The translations under genes and the position numbers were made by a program. Positions 8,322 through 18,406 of a stretch of DNA of 64,000 bases are shown in pieces. The DNA comes from Firmicutes bacterium HGW-Firmicutes-2. GTDB taxonomy: Bacteria > Bacillota > Clostridia > Lachnospirales > Vallitaleaceae. The notes beneath the pieces are model-generated. The model worked only from the letters and a program-made list of their open reading frames with translations, did not search any database and was not told the origin of the DNA. Position 1 is the first letter of the stretch, and the number at the start of each line of letters is the position of its first letter. The stretch is taken from positions 51,171 to 115,170 of the forward strand of contig PGZV01000022.1 of NCBI GenBank assembly GCA_002841495.1, given 5' to 3'.

Positions 8322-8957
8322 TTATACCCCCAATACTTCTTTTTTATAATGATCGGTTAAAGTTTTCAAAATAATGGTAAATGAAGTCGCTCCGGGATCT
8401 TGATGACCAATACTACGATCACCTAAGTAACTTGCTCTTCCTTTTGTAGCTCGAATGGTCTTGGTATACTCTATACCCGCTTCTGCCGCTTCAACAGCGC
8501 GTTCAAGGCCCGCTTCAATCGTAGCCCCTTCTTCCATGGCTTTTTTAAATGCCTCCATAGCCGGCTCAATGGCATCGATCATAGTTTTTTCACCAAGCGT
8601 TGCCTTACCTCTTGCTTTTATGCCCTCAAGTGCTGCCAACCACATCTTGATGATGGTTTCACCATCCAAAGTTGTTTTACCTACAGCTTCACCTCCAGCT
8701 TTCATAAAAGCTGTACCATATAGAGGACCTGAAGCACCTCCAACTGTTGAGATGAGTGTCATACCTACTTTTTTCAGTGTCGCACCTACATCTGTATCTT
8801 CCTCACTCACTTTCAACACGACAGCATTAAAACCTCGGGTCATATTAATACCATGGTCTGCATCACCTATTACTCCATCTAGATCTGTCAAAAAAACCTT
8901 ATTGCTTGTTATTGAATCATTGATTGCACTTATAAAACTGCTTACTGTTGCTGCCAT
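8322..8957 (-). CDS. dhaL: DhaL, ADP-binding subunit of dihydroxyacetone kinase
   Basis: Binds the ADP cofactor that is re-phosphorylated by DhaM and phosphorylates dihydroxyacetone on DhaK. 211 residues. Nucleotide/Mg site DLDGVIGDADHGINM (about residues 25-39), then STVGGASGPLYGTAF and, near the end, GRASYLGDRSIGHQDPGA. I start at ATG 8957 because the upstream ATG overlaps its ribosome binding site (ATGGAGG). First gene of the dha operon, behind a sigma-54 promoter about 105 bp upstream. Confidence 0.93.
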   Translation of the reverse strand: MAATVSSFISAINDSITSNKVFLTDLDGVIGDADHGINMTRGFNAVVLKVSEEDTDVGATLKKVGMTLISTVGGASGPLYGTAFMKAGGEAVGKTTLDGETIIKMWLAALEGIKARGKATLGEKTMIDAIEPAMEAFKKAMEEGATIEAGLERAVEAAEAGIEYTKTIRATKGRASYLGDRSIGHQDPGATSFTIILKTLTDHYKKEVLGV

Positions 8958-9062
8958 AATAAATTCCTCCATTTTTTCCTTCTTAGCTGTTTTTAGTTTT
9001 CAAGGAAAGTCATACTCTAGTTTTAAGCCTTAAACCATCTATAACAACTCTAATTAACTAGT

Positions 9063-9079
9063 AGCAAAAACTGTGCCAA
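9063..9079 (-). promoter_or_regulatory. sigma-54 (-24/-12) promoter for dhaL-dhaM-ptsH-ptsI
   Basis: Minus strand TTGGCACAGTTTTTGCT is a perfect TGGCAC-N5-TTGC element. It begins just after the stop codon of the sigma-54 activator gene and directs transcription to dhaL. Together with the copy at 5913-5929 and the neighbouring rpoN it defines a local sigma-54 regulon. Confidence 0.87.
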
Positions 9080-9080
9080 C

Positions 9081-11138
9081 TTAATCGGATACCTCATCAA
9101 AACCTATATCATACTTCCTTGCTTTTGCTGCTACAGTATTATGTGTCAGCCCCAGTGCTTTACCGGCTTTATTATAACTACCATGTTTTTTTAGGGCTTT
9201 TTTTATAATTATTTTTTCATATTCTTCAAATGTAAGCTCATGATCTAAGTCCATAATCAAGGATTCTACTGGCTTTTTCAAGTTTTCTTGATGATTCCCT
9301 ACAACGTAGGATGGAATATTACCCAGTCTAATAACATCACCTTCTAGAAGTATGATGGTCCTTTCCATAATATTTTCAAGTTCCCGTACATTACCCGGCC
9401 AATCATATTGAATCAAGGCACGCATCGCCTCTTTTTCAATTGTTATTGTATCTCTTTCCAAATCTTTACATATTTTCTCTGCAAAATATTCAACAAGAAC
9501 CGGTATATCCTCTTTTCGTTCTCTAAGAGGCGGTAGCCATATTGGAATCACATTCAGCCTATAATACAAATCTTCTCTAAAATCACCTGTTTTAAGGAGC
9601 TCTTCTAGATTTTGATTGGTTGCTGCGACAATACGAACATCTACTTTTATGGTTTTTTCTCCACCCACTCTTTGGAATTCTTTGTTTTGAACCACTCTAA
9701 GCAGCTTCACCTGCATGCTTTTATCTAACTCACCGATTTCATCTAGAAAAATCGTACCTTTGTGTGCTAACTCAAAGCGTCCCAGTTTGGTCTTTACAGC
9801 ACTTGTAAAAGCACCTTTTTCATGTCCAAATAACTCACTCTCAAGGAGTGTGGGTGGTATAGCACCACAATTAACCCTAATAAAAGGTTCTTTGTCTCTA
9901 GCACTTGAATAATGAATGGCTTCAGCAATTAGTTCCTTACCGGTACCACTCTCACCTCTAATTAAAACTGTGTAGTTACTAAGGGAAGCCTTAGCTGCAA
10001 TGGCCATCGAGTCATATATTTTACCACTGACACCAATAATACGGTCAAAGGCAGGACCAAGTCTTTTGGTTCTAATCAGTTCTTCTTGAAGGTAATCTGC
10101 CTTTGCTGAAATCTGATTCAGTTTTTCCATCATATCTTGTAATTCTGTAATATCTTTGATGGTGGATATACCACCACGTATCTGTCCATCTACAATGAGT
10201 GGGTTGATGTTCGCTACAATGGTAACACCGTTTTCTTTTTCACTAATCCCACCCAGTATCGGTTGGCCCGTCTTTAGAACCTTAACCCGATCACCCTCCG
10301 GTGATAAATCATGAATATTTTTTCCCATGAGTTCCTTAATATTTTTTCCCACAATTTGGCAATAGGCCACATTCACATAAGTAATTTTGCCTTTGTGATC
10401 AAAAACACAGATACCATCTTGCACGGACTCTAAGATCAGTTGATACTTTTCTTTTAACTCTTTGATTTCCTTTAGTTGCCACGAAATTTTAACCAGCTTT
10501 GAAATGTCTTCAAAAACACTGACAGCGCCCCTTGTTTCATTTTCAACAATCAAAGGCGTGGTATTGGTTACAATGGTATACTTCCCTCTATTTTGTGTAT
10601 AGCCGATTTTTGATTTCTTGGTTCTAGCCACTTCCGGCAATTCTGATTCCGGCATCACTTCTTTTATATTCTTACCTATAATCTGATCGGAGGTTATACC
10701 AAAAAGTCGTTCTGCTTCAGCATTGAAAAGTGTTACGATATCGTTCTCATCTATGACCAACAAGCCGTTTCCAATATTATTAAATATATTCTCTGCCGTC
10801 AGAATATTATCCTGCAAAATATTGTCAATGCTGTTCATGGAAGTCTGATCATAATCAAAATCACTTTCCAAATACAGCCCCATTCTTTCAGATGCCTCTT
10901 TTGTATCCTTACCGATTGTTAAGATCTCTATTTCTTCTCCTGCTTTGATTTTCATGGAGATTAACAGCAAAATACTGGTTAAAGGCACTTCTTTAAAGGC
11001 GCCTTTTTGCACCTTATAAATAACTTCATATTCCTTTTGTAATTCTACGGCCTTTTGAACAATCATTGCAGCTACTCTTGCATGCAAACCCTTTTTATGC
11101 TTAATCATGACTTTTCTCGTAATGCTGTTTGAACTCAT
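9081..11138 (-). CDS. Sigma-54-dependent activator with N-terminal HPr-like domain, two PAS domains, AAA+ and Fis HTH
   Basis: Probable activator of the dha operon. 685 residues: HPr-like domain (1-95, with GLHARVAAM keeping the phosphorylatable histidine and TSILLLISMKIKAGEE matching the serine-46 region), PAS 1 (about 110-220), PAS 2 (about 230-345), AAA+ domain (about 360-590: GESGTGKE Walker A, GTIFLDEIGEL Walker B, WPGNVREL) and a Fis-type helix-turn-helix at the C terminus (about 635-680). The sigma-54 contact loop reads GAFTSA instead of GAFTGA. The HPr-like domain suggests the PTS phosphorylation state is sensed directly. Its gene lies between rpoN and the sigma-54 promoter of dhaL. 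Which ligands the PAS domains bind cannot be read from the sequence. Confidence 0.9.
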   Translation of the reverse strand: MSSNSITRKVMIKHKKGLHARVAAMIVQKAVELQKEYEVIYKVQKGAFKEVPLTSILLLISMKIKAGEEIEILTIGKDTKEASERMGLYLESDFDYDQTSMNSIDNILQDNILTAENIFNNIGNGLLVIDENDIVTLFNAEAERLFGITSDQIIGKNIKEVMPESELPEVARTKKSKIGYTQNRGKYTIVTNTTPLIVENETRGAVSVFEDISKLVKISWQLKEIKELKEKYQLILESVQDGICVFDHKGKITYVNVAYCQIVGKNIKELMGKNIHDLSPEGDRVKVLKTGQPILGGISEKENGVTIVANINPLIVDGQIRGGISTIKDITELQDMMEKLNQISAKADYLQEELIRTKRLGPAFDRIIGVSGKIYDSMAIAAKASLSNYTVLIRGESGTGKELIAEAIHYSSARDKEPFIRVNCGAIPPTLLESELFGHEKGAFTSAVKTKLGRFELAHKGTIFLDEIGELDKSMQVKLLRVVQNKEFQRVGGEKTIKVDVRIVAATNQNLEELLKTGDFREDLYYRLNVIPIWLPPLRERKEDIPVLVEYFAEKICKDLERDTITIEKEAMRALIQYDWPGNVRELENIMERTIILLEGDVIRLGNIPSYVVGNHQENLKKPVESLIMDLDHELTFEEYEKIIIKKALKKHGSYNKAGKALGLTHNTVAAKARKYDIGFDEVSD

Positions 11139-11285
11139 TTTTTTACCCCTTATCTATTACAATCTTGTATGCTTCATAGTTGTAGCAATTATCATGCCCG
11201 ACTTATAACATCACTATCCCCCTAATGCCAATCGTAGTTGTCAATTTTTTACAAGGGCGATTAAGTTTGGTAATTATTACCCATT

Positions 11286-12635
11286 TCATGCATAATGCTT
11301 TCTAATTTTTCCGGATGGTATGTCTAACTGTTCTCTATATTTTGCTACTGTTCTTCTGGATATACGGATTTCCTCTTTCTCTAATAATGTACATATCTTC
11401 GAATCACTATATGGGTTATATTTATCTTCACGCTCCACAATACGTTGTATGGCAAATTTTGCCATAGCTGATGAAGCATCTTCCCCTATCTCTTGTTTAA
11501 TACCTTTGCTTGAAAAAAAATATTTCAACTCGAATAAGCCCCATTGACATAATAAGTATTTTCCGTTAACCGTTCGGCTGATGGTTGATTCGTGAAGGTT
11601 CAAAGCATCTGCCACTTCCCTCTGGTTCATAGGAATGAGATAAGCTCTACCTTTATCAAAAAAAGTCAACTGCTGGAAGAATATGGTCTTTGCCACTTTT
11701 TCCAAGGTTTCCATTCTTTGATCAATACAATGAATCAACCAATTGGCACTGTTAATCTTATTCTGTATATAAGGATAGGCATCGCCTAATTTTTTATCCC
11801 CTTCTTTGAGTAGGTCCAGATAGTATGGATTAACCTTTATTATTGGTATCTTGTCCTTGCATATATCAATTACATAATTTTCATCTTGCTTCGATATAAT
11901 AACATCGGGACGGATATAATGGGTTACATCTGTTTGAAACCCACTTGCCGGCTTAGGGTTGAGTTTGCGTATATCTTCGATTAACGACTGCACTTCACTT
12001 ATGGGTATGCCCATACTTTTAGAAATCTTAGGTAGTGCATTATCACCTACCGCCTCTAGATGATGATCAATTAATGCCCTCAACTCTTTATTAACTGGTT
12101 GATCATCTAACTGTAATTTCAAGCATTCCTTCAAGTCTCGGGCACATATCCCCGGTGGGTCGAATTTTTGGATTTTTTGGCGTACCAAATCTACGTGCTC
12201 CACTTCTACATGAAGCATACTCGCAACATCCTTGTTATCAATATTTAGATAACCCTTTTCATCTAGACTTTCTATCAGAAACTCGCCGATTTCTGTCATG
12301 ACCTTGGGTAAATCTAATATATGTAACTGTAACTTCAGATGGCTCACTAAGTCTGTTTTATATGAGCTCATATCCGGTATACCATTGGTATGAATGTCAT
12401 CGTCCTCCTTATAATCACGGTTATAGCTTAAATGATCACCATCACTGTCATCATTTCTTATTTTTATCTTAATTTCCCTTGGCTCTATATATTCTAAGAT
12501 TGGGTTCGATAGCATTTCTTCTTGTATAAAATCAACCAATTCCTCGTAGCTAAGCTTTAGAATCTTCAATGAATATTCTAACTGAGGGGTCATTATGATT
12601 TTTTGAGTCATTTCCATATTCATTTCCATATTCAT
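11286..12635 (-). CDS. rpoN: RNA polymerase sigma-54 factor
   Basis: Alternative sigma factor that binds -24/-12 promoters and needs an AAA+ activator to open them. 449 residues. Region I is glutamine/leucine-rich (TPQLEYSLKILKLSYEEL, about 16-33), followed by an acidic linker, the core-binding region and the DNA-binding part with HESTISRTVNGKYL. The C-terminal RpoN box reads SRRTVAKYRE. The start encodes a repeated NMEMNMEM, so the exact ATG is uncertain by a few codons. Upstream of its own activator and the dha genes, it is probably dedicated in part to this operon. Confidence 0.95.
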   Translation of the reverse strand: MNMEMNMEMTQKIIMTPQLEYSLKILKLSYEELVDFIQEEMLSNPILEYIEPREIKIKIRNDDSDGDHLSYNRDYKEDDDIHTNGIPDMSSYKTDLVSHLKLQLHILDLPKVMTEIGEFLIESLDEKGYLNIDNKDVASMLHVEVEHVDLVRQKIQKFDPPGICARDLKECLKLQLDDQPVNKELRALIDHHLEAVGDNALPKISKSMGIPISEVQSLIEDIRKLNPKPASGFQTDVTHYIRPDVIISKQDENYVIDICKDKIPIIKVNPYYLDLLKEGDKKLGDAYPYIQNKINSANWLIHCIDQRMETLEKVAKTIFFQQLTFFDKGRAYLIPMNQREVADALNLHESTISRTVNGKYLLCQWGLFELKYFFSSKGIKQEIGEDASSAMAKFAIQRIVEREDKYNPYSDSKICTLLEKEEIRISRRTVAKYREQLDIPSGKIRKHYA

Positions 12636-12704
12636 ATGCCTAACCGCTCCTATATGGTTTTGTATGGGTCCTTATCTTTATTCTAACACAAGAAAAAACA
12701 AAAA

Positions 12705-12737
12705 AGAAAGTGCTTTCAAATTACAAAAGCACTTTCT
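12705..12737 (-). terminator. terminator after the deacetylase lipoprotein gene
   Basis: AGAAAGTGCTTT and AAAGCACTTTCT form a 12-bp stem followed on the minus strand by an interrupted T-run. It separates the upstream gene from rpoN. Confidence 0.75.
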
Positions 12738-12753
12738 CATACTTATTCATTTC

Positions 12754-13866
12754 TTACTCATATACAATCAGTTCCATATCTATCACCTTGTCAATATTTA
12801 CCAAGTCTGCTTTTTCTTTGGGCACTACTATGGTATTGGGGTTGCCATCCGATATATAACGCTGATCTGGATGTTTTTCATAATAGTCAAGGAACCACCA
12901 TAAATCTTGTAGATCCCCTTCTGAACCTCTTACTCTGGGAGCATTATAAGGATCAAACTTTATGTGACTTGGTGCTACCATTTTACTACTAGGACCTTCT
13001 CTAAAACCAATCTTATATCCAAATTCAACACCCTCATATTCACCCAAAGATAGATGTTCGACTAATGATGCTTCGGGGCGTTTGCCGTACGGGTAGGTTA
13101 TGGCCATCATATTATATTCCGGCATTATTTCTTTGAGAAAATAATCGACCTGCCCGATTTCTTTTATAAGTGCCTCTTTTGATAACTTACTTAGATCTGC
13201 ATGGGTTGCTGAGTGATTTCCAATCTCATAGCCATTTTCCACCAACCATTCCAAACGTTGTGAAGCCGTTCCATCACCTTGGAAGTTTTGCTTGGTCGCA
13301 TGTATAAATAATGTAGCGGCTTTTCCAAAGTCATTGTGGTCTTTTACAAACGCTTCAAGGATACCAATAGCGGATTCAGGATCCGCTTCATTTTCAACAA
13401 GAGCAAAAGTAGAGGACAAGCCATCATCAAAAGTTAATACAATGGGTGTTTTACCAGGAGGTACATCTAATTTTTGACTTAGATAATCTTTCATTGAAAT
13501 CAAATAATAGTTATTGTCATAAAAAAATTGTAAATCACGAATAAAATCTTCTTTGCTCCTGTGATACGGCGGATTATCTTTAATGCCATGATACATGACA
13601 ACCATGATATCACCAATCTCATTTACACCTAAAGTTTTATAATCTATGGTTACTTGAGGAACTACTTCTTCCTGATCTTCTTGCTCTTTTGATTCATCAC
13701 TTATATCCGCTACCACAGTTGAACTTTCATCCTGGTAATCTATAGTTTGGCTTTGCTCATCCGCATCACCCACTTGACGTTCTTCTATGTTAATGCCCAT
13801 TGTGCATGAAGAAAAAACCATCATAGTCCCTAGTGCAACTAATAGTTTCGTATGAATCGCTTTCAT
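12754..13866 (-). CDS. Polysaccharide deacetylase family lipoprotein
   Basis: 370 residues. Signal peptide with a lipobox ending SSC (Cys about residue 21), then a low-complexity acidic linker, then a NodB-type carbohydrate esterase domain: MVVMYHG, IVLTFDDG with the two metal/catalytic aspartates, and EIGNHSATHADL with the H-x3-H metal motif. Expected to act at the cell surface on N-acetyl groups of peptidoglycan or another glycan; the substrate is not evident. ATG follows AAGGAGATTGAC. It ends before a terminator, and the small gene upstream (13877-14149) is close enough to share a transcript. Confidence 0.85.
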   Translation of the reverse strand: MKAIHTKLLVALGTMMVFSSCTMGINIEERQVGDADEQSQTIDYQDESSTVVADISDESKEQEDQEEVVPQVTIDYKTLGVNEIGDIMVVMYHGIKDNPPYHRSKEDFIRDLQFFYDNNYYLISMKDYLSQKLDVPPGKTPIVLTFDDGLSSTFALVENEADPESAIGILEAFVKDHNDFGKAATLFIHATKQNFQGDGTASQRLEWLVENGYEIGNHSATHADLSKLSKEALIKEIGQVDYFLKEIMPEYNMMAITYPYGKRPEASLVEHLSLGEYEGVEFGYKIGFREGPSSKMVAPSHIKFDPYNAPRVRGSEGDLQDLWWFLDYYEKHPDQRYISDGNPNTIVVPKEKADLVNIDKVIDMELIVYE

Positions 13867-13876
13867 GTCAATCTCC

Positions 13877-14149
13877 TTAAAATGTCCAATCCGTGAAATA
13901 ATTTTCCAAATCCTCGTTCACAATAGCTGCTAAATAGCGGTCCACCATCATAAATAAATCTGTTTCATCCTTTAATGTCACATCCACATTTGAGCCTTTG
14001 TATATTAATTGGCTACTTGGTCGTTTTGCTTCAATAAAAGCATCAAAATTCTCAAACCATTTCTCAATCAATGCTTCCGTTATTTCCTCATAACCGAGCA
14101 TCTCTGTTTTTATTTCATCTCTAAATTCAATTAAATTCATTTTTAACAT
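13877..14149 (-). CDS. Hypothetical 90-residue protein
   Basis: Acidic, probably soluble protein of unrecognised family (begins MLKMNLIEFRDEI; ends NYFTDWTF). No signal peptide, membrane segment or metal motif is seen. AGAGGACC precedes the ATG. It lies 10 bp upstream of the deacetylase lipoprotein gene and 38 bp downstream of the lipid kinase gene, all on the minus strand, so co-transcription is likely. No function is assigned. Confidence 0.65.
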   Translation of the reverse strand: MLKMNLIEFRDEIKTEMLGYEEITEALIEKWFENFDAFIEAKRPSSQLIYKGSNVDVTLKDETDLFMMVDRYLAAIVNEDLENYFTDWTF

Positions 14150-14187
14150 TTTGGTCCTCTTTCTTTCTACTCATAATGCATTGCTAT

Positions 14188-15078
14188 TTACATGATTACA
14201 TTCAATCGTTTGTGCAAAACCTCAATATCCAAAGGAAAATGGGGTCCCGCTTCACCGTCTATATCCGATTCTTCAAAGCCTTCAACACCTTCTAAACACT
14301 TAATTGATATATGTTTGCTTTGAAAGCTTACAATGTTCTTGTCTTTTAAATGCTCACCAATTAAAATTTTACCAAAAAGCCCTGGCATATCCGCTAACGG
14401 GCAAGCTTTAATGCCTACAAAGTCCATAAGGCCGTCGCTGATGTCAGCATTTTGTCCTAGTTTTGAAAAGCCACCAGCACTGGAGCCATTGAGCACTAAA
14501 AACAAATAAAAATAATCATCAATCTCACCTTGGTCATGCTGTATCTTGAACCTAAGCTTTTTAAATCCCGGTAGCTGTTGAACGCCCTTAATATAATAAG
14601 CCAGTTTACCAATAGTATTTTTTAGTTCACCATCAATATTTTGAGATATATTGGTAAAGAGTCCGCCACAGCACACATTTACAAAATAGCGATCGTTCAC
14701 TTTGCCCACATCTACTTGAGATATCTGCATTTTTGAAAGCATCTCAATGGATTTAGGTATATCAGTTGGCATACCTAGATGTTTCGCAAAATCATTTGCC
14801 GTACCTGCCGGTATTACGCCTAGAGGAATATCAATCTTTTGTTGCATCATAACATTGACCACACTATTGACTGTACCGTCTCCTCCGGCAATAATCAGGG
14901 CAACACAGTCCTTTAACATGTTTTTCTTGAGTATTTTATCGAAATTATCTTCTATGGATGTCCGATGTACTCGTACTTCAATGCCTTTTTCTTGAAATTT
15001 GGCTAAAAATGTGTCTATATGAACAGAAAAAAGTTTTTGTCCTGAGTTAGGGTTGTATATGAGCTGTACGTATGACAT
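14188..15078 (-). CDS. YegS/DagK-family lipid kinase
   Basis: Diacylglycerol-kinase-type catalytic protein, probably phosphorylating a membrane lipid alcohol. 296 residues from ATG 15078, preceded by GGGGAGGTGCGAT. Motifs: LIYNPNSG (substrate/nucleotide), IIAGGDGTVNSVVN (the GGDGT nucleotide loop, about 70-83) and GVIPAGTANDFAKHLG (about 98-113). The C-terminal beta-sandwich has SDGLMDFVGI and a conserved ESDIDGEAG. All catalytic signatures are present. Whether the substrate is diacylglycerol or another lipid cannot be told. Confidence 0.87.
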   Translation of the reverse strand: MSYVQLIYNPNSGQKLFSVHIDTFLAKFQEKGIEVRVHRTSIEDNFDKILKKNMLKDCVALIIAGGDGTVNSVVNVMMQQKIDIPLGVIPAGTANDFAKHLGMPTDIPKSIEMLSKMQISQVDVGKVNDRYFVNVCCGGLFTNISQNIDGELKNTIGKLAYYIKGVQQLPGFKKLRFKIQHDQGEIDDYFYLFLVLNGSSAGGFSKLGQNADISDGLMDFVGIKACPLADMPGLFGKILIGEHLKDKNIVSFQSKHISIKCLEGVEGFEESDIDGEAGPHFPLDIEVLHKRLNVIM

Positions 15079-15140
15079 ATCGCACCTCCCCTTATCCTTC
15101 AAATCATCGTTGAGAATTATTTTAGTTTATGAGTATAAAC

Positions 15141-15590
15141 CTATAATTCCGGCAAAACTGAATGTACGTCCTTGATTGTAGACAAAACAATGGTCGTCTT
15201 GGTTTTTAACAACCCTTCTACGTTTTTTATCTTTCCAATCAAAGTCTCTAAAGTAGCCGTGTCTTTTGTTACTATTTTTAGCGCATAGTCATAATCTCCT
15301 GCTAGATAATAGCAATCTAAGATATCTTTTTCATTATTAACAAACTCTTCAAATACTTCTGCATATTTGGGTCGTTCAAGAGCAACCATAATAATTGCAG
15401 TAAGAGACTTCCCAAGCATTGTTGAATTTAAGATGGTGGTATAGTTTTCTATCATACCCGACGCTTCTAGTTTCTTTAGCCGATCACCTACCGCTGATAC
15501 GGATAGATTGATTTGATTGCTGATTTCTGAGGCTGTTATTCTTGCATTCTTATGTAAAATATGTAAAATTCGCTTATCTATTATATCCAT
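15141..15590 (-). CDS. Lrp/AsnC family transcriptional regulator
   Basis: 149 residues from the ATG at 15590 (MDIIDKRILHILHKNARITA), behind GGGAG; an upstream ATG would add 11 residues. N-terminal winged HTH (about 4-50, with SNQINLSVSAVGDRLKKLE as recognition region) and a C-terminal ligand-binding RAM domain (about 65-145, with YYLAGDYDYALKI). Lrp/AsnC proteins usually sense amino acids. Targets are not evident from the neighbours, which are a lipid kinase and deoD. Confidence 0.9.
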   Translation of the reverse strand: MDIIDKRILHILHKNARITASEISNQINLSVSAVGDRLKKLEASGMIENYTTILNSTMLGKSLTAIIMVALERPKYAEVFEEFVNNEKDILDCYYLAGDYDYALKIVTKDTATLETLIGKIKNVEGLLKTKTTIVLSTIKDVHSVLPEL

Positions 15591-15801
15591 CTCCAACAAC
15601 TCCCTGCTTATATTTCTTAACATTATAACACTCGAACTTATTTTATTAAAGAGTTTTGTAGATAAAGCTATATTAATTCTTGGTAAATAGCGAATTGAAC
15701 AAATTATATTCTACATCCAGCCTAATAATAACACAATCTATGGCATCATTGGCTTAATATATCAGTTTATTTCATAGGAAAGGCGTCATGGCAATGAATA
15801 A

Positions 15802-15836
15802 AATAATCCTACCAATATATAATTGGTAGGATTATT
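15802..15836. terminator. bidirectional terminator after deoD
   Basis: A 15-bp perfect stem (AATAATCCTACCAAT with its complement) around a 5-nt loop, with T-rich sequence on both sides. It begins right at the deoD stop codon. Confidence 0.8.
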
Positions 15837-15837
15837 T

Positions 15838-16560
15838 TTATTCTGCTATCTCTAATGCAATTTCCATCATTTTCACAAAAGAATTTTGTCGTTCTTCTGA
15901 TGTTGTAAGGTCCCCTTTTACTAAGGAATCACTCACCGTTAAAATACAGGATGCCTCTTTACCAAGGATACTTGCATTGGCAAACAAAGCAAAGGATTCC
16001 ATTTCGACTGCCATGCAGCCATATTCATCTCTTATATTCTTGTAGACATTGAAATTTTCTCTATAGAAAACATCAGAGGAATGAATCTTACCTCTTTTCA
16101 TTGGAATATCCAATACTTTTGCTATATTCGCAAGCTTGTCATTAAGCTTAGGTGTTGCATAAGTTGTATCCGACGCATAGCCGCTTTGTGTTTTTGCATA
16201 ACTGGACTCTGACCATGCTTCATCGACCAACAGAACATCATAAACATCTAAATCCTCTGTATATGCACCGCAAGAACCAATTCTTATAATCCGCTTCACA
16301 TCATAAAAGGCATAAAGCTCATAAGAATAGATGCCAATACTGGGCATACCCATGCCAGAACCCATAACAGAAATTTTTCTGCCTTTATAAGTACCTGTGT
16401 AACCTAGCATACCTCTTACACTGTTAAATTGTTCAACATTTTCTAAGAATTTTTCTGCAATGAACTTTGCTCTTAATGGATCACCCGGCATCAAAACAGT
16501 ATCTGCGATAACCCCTTTGTCTTTCACCTCAATATGTGGTGTTGGTATATTCATACTCAT
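15838..16560 (-). CDS. deoD: Purine-nucleoside phosphorylase, DeoD type
   Basis: Cleaves purine (deoxy)nucleosides with phosphate to base and (deoxy)ribose-1-phosphate in purine salvage. 240 residues, the usual size of the hexameric DeoD class. Motifs: TPHIEVKDKGVIADTVLMPG with the histidine near residue 8 and the phosphate-contacting GDPLRAKFIAE, IRIGSCGAY (about 95-103), AVEMESFALF (about 180) and SDSLVKGD with the catalytic aspartate. ATG follows AAGGAG. A single-gene unit with its own terminator. Confidence 0.95.
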   Translation of the reverse strand: MSMNIPTPHIEVKDKGVIADTVLMPGDPLRAKFIAEKFLENVEQFNSVRGMLGYTGTYKGRKISVMGSGMGMPSIGIYSYELYAFYDVKRIIRIGSCGAYTEDLDVYDVLLVDEAWSESSYAKTQSGYASDTTYATPKLNDKLANIAKVLDIPMKRGKIHSSDVFYRENFNVYKNIRDEYGCMAVEMESFALFANASILGKEASCILTVSDSLVKGDLTTSEERQNSFVKMMEIALEIAE

Positions 16561-16689
16561 TTTATCTGCTCCTTTTCCATACTATATAGTTTTGATACCT
16601 TAACCAATCTCAGTATAAACTTTTTGGTATGTAATTGCAACAAACCATGAAAGTATTATGTATTGAAATTAAGCTTAAGTTCCACAAAA

Positions 16690-16722
16690 ATAGCAACCAC
16701 AGTTTAACACCATGATTGCTAT
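16690..16722 (-). terminator. terminator after guaB
   Basis: ATAGCAA and TTGCTAT arms around a partly paired centre, followed by T-rich sequence on the minus strand. It lies just past the guaB stop at 16738. Confidence 0.65.
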
Positions 16723-16737
16723 CTTTAAATTTATATT

Positions 16738-18210
<1,473 letters not shown>

Positions 18211-18292
18211 TTAAGGCCTCTCTTTCATTATAAGCGCGTTGTTGAATCTATCAGGCCCATAGTCAGTATGCTATGGATGGTAGATACAATGA

Positions 18293-18318
18293 AGATTAGA
18301 GTGTCTTCACTCTAATCT
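18293..18318. other. 11-bp hairpin between the HD-GYP gene and guaB
   Basis: AGATTAGAGTG and CACTCTAATCT form a perfect stem with a 4-nt loop. No proper T-run follows on the minus strand, so it may be a weak terminator of the HD-GYP gene or a structure in the guaB leader. Confidence 0.45.
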
Positions 18319-18406
18319 GTTATGTATTGTTTTTATCAAATTATTGCACGATTGTTTATTGAATTTTCACATTGGTTATTAATTCGAGAGTTTAACAAAT
18401 ATCAGC

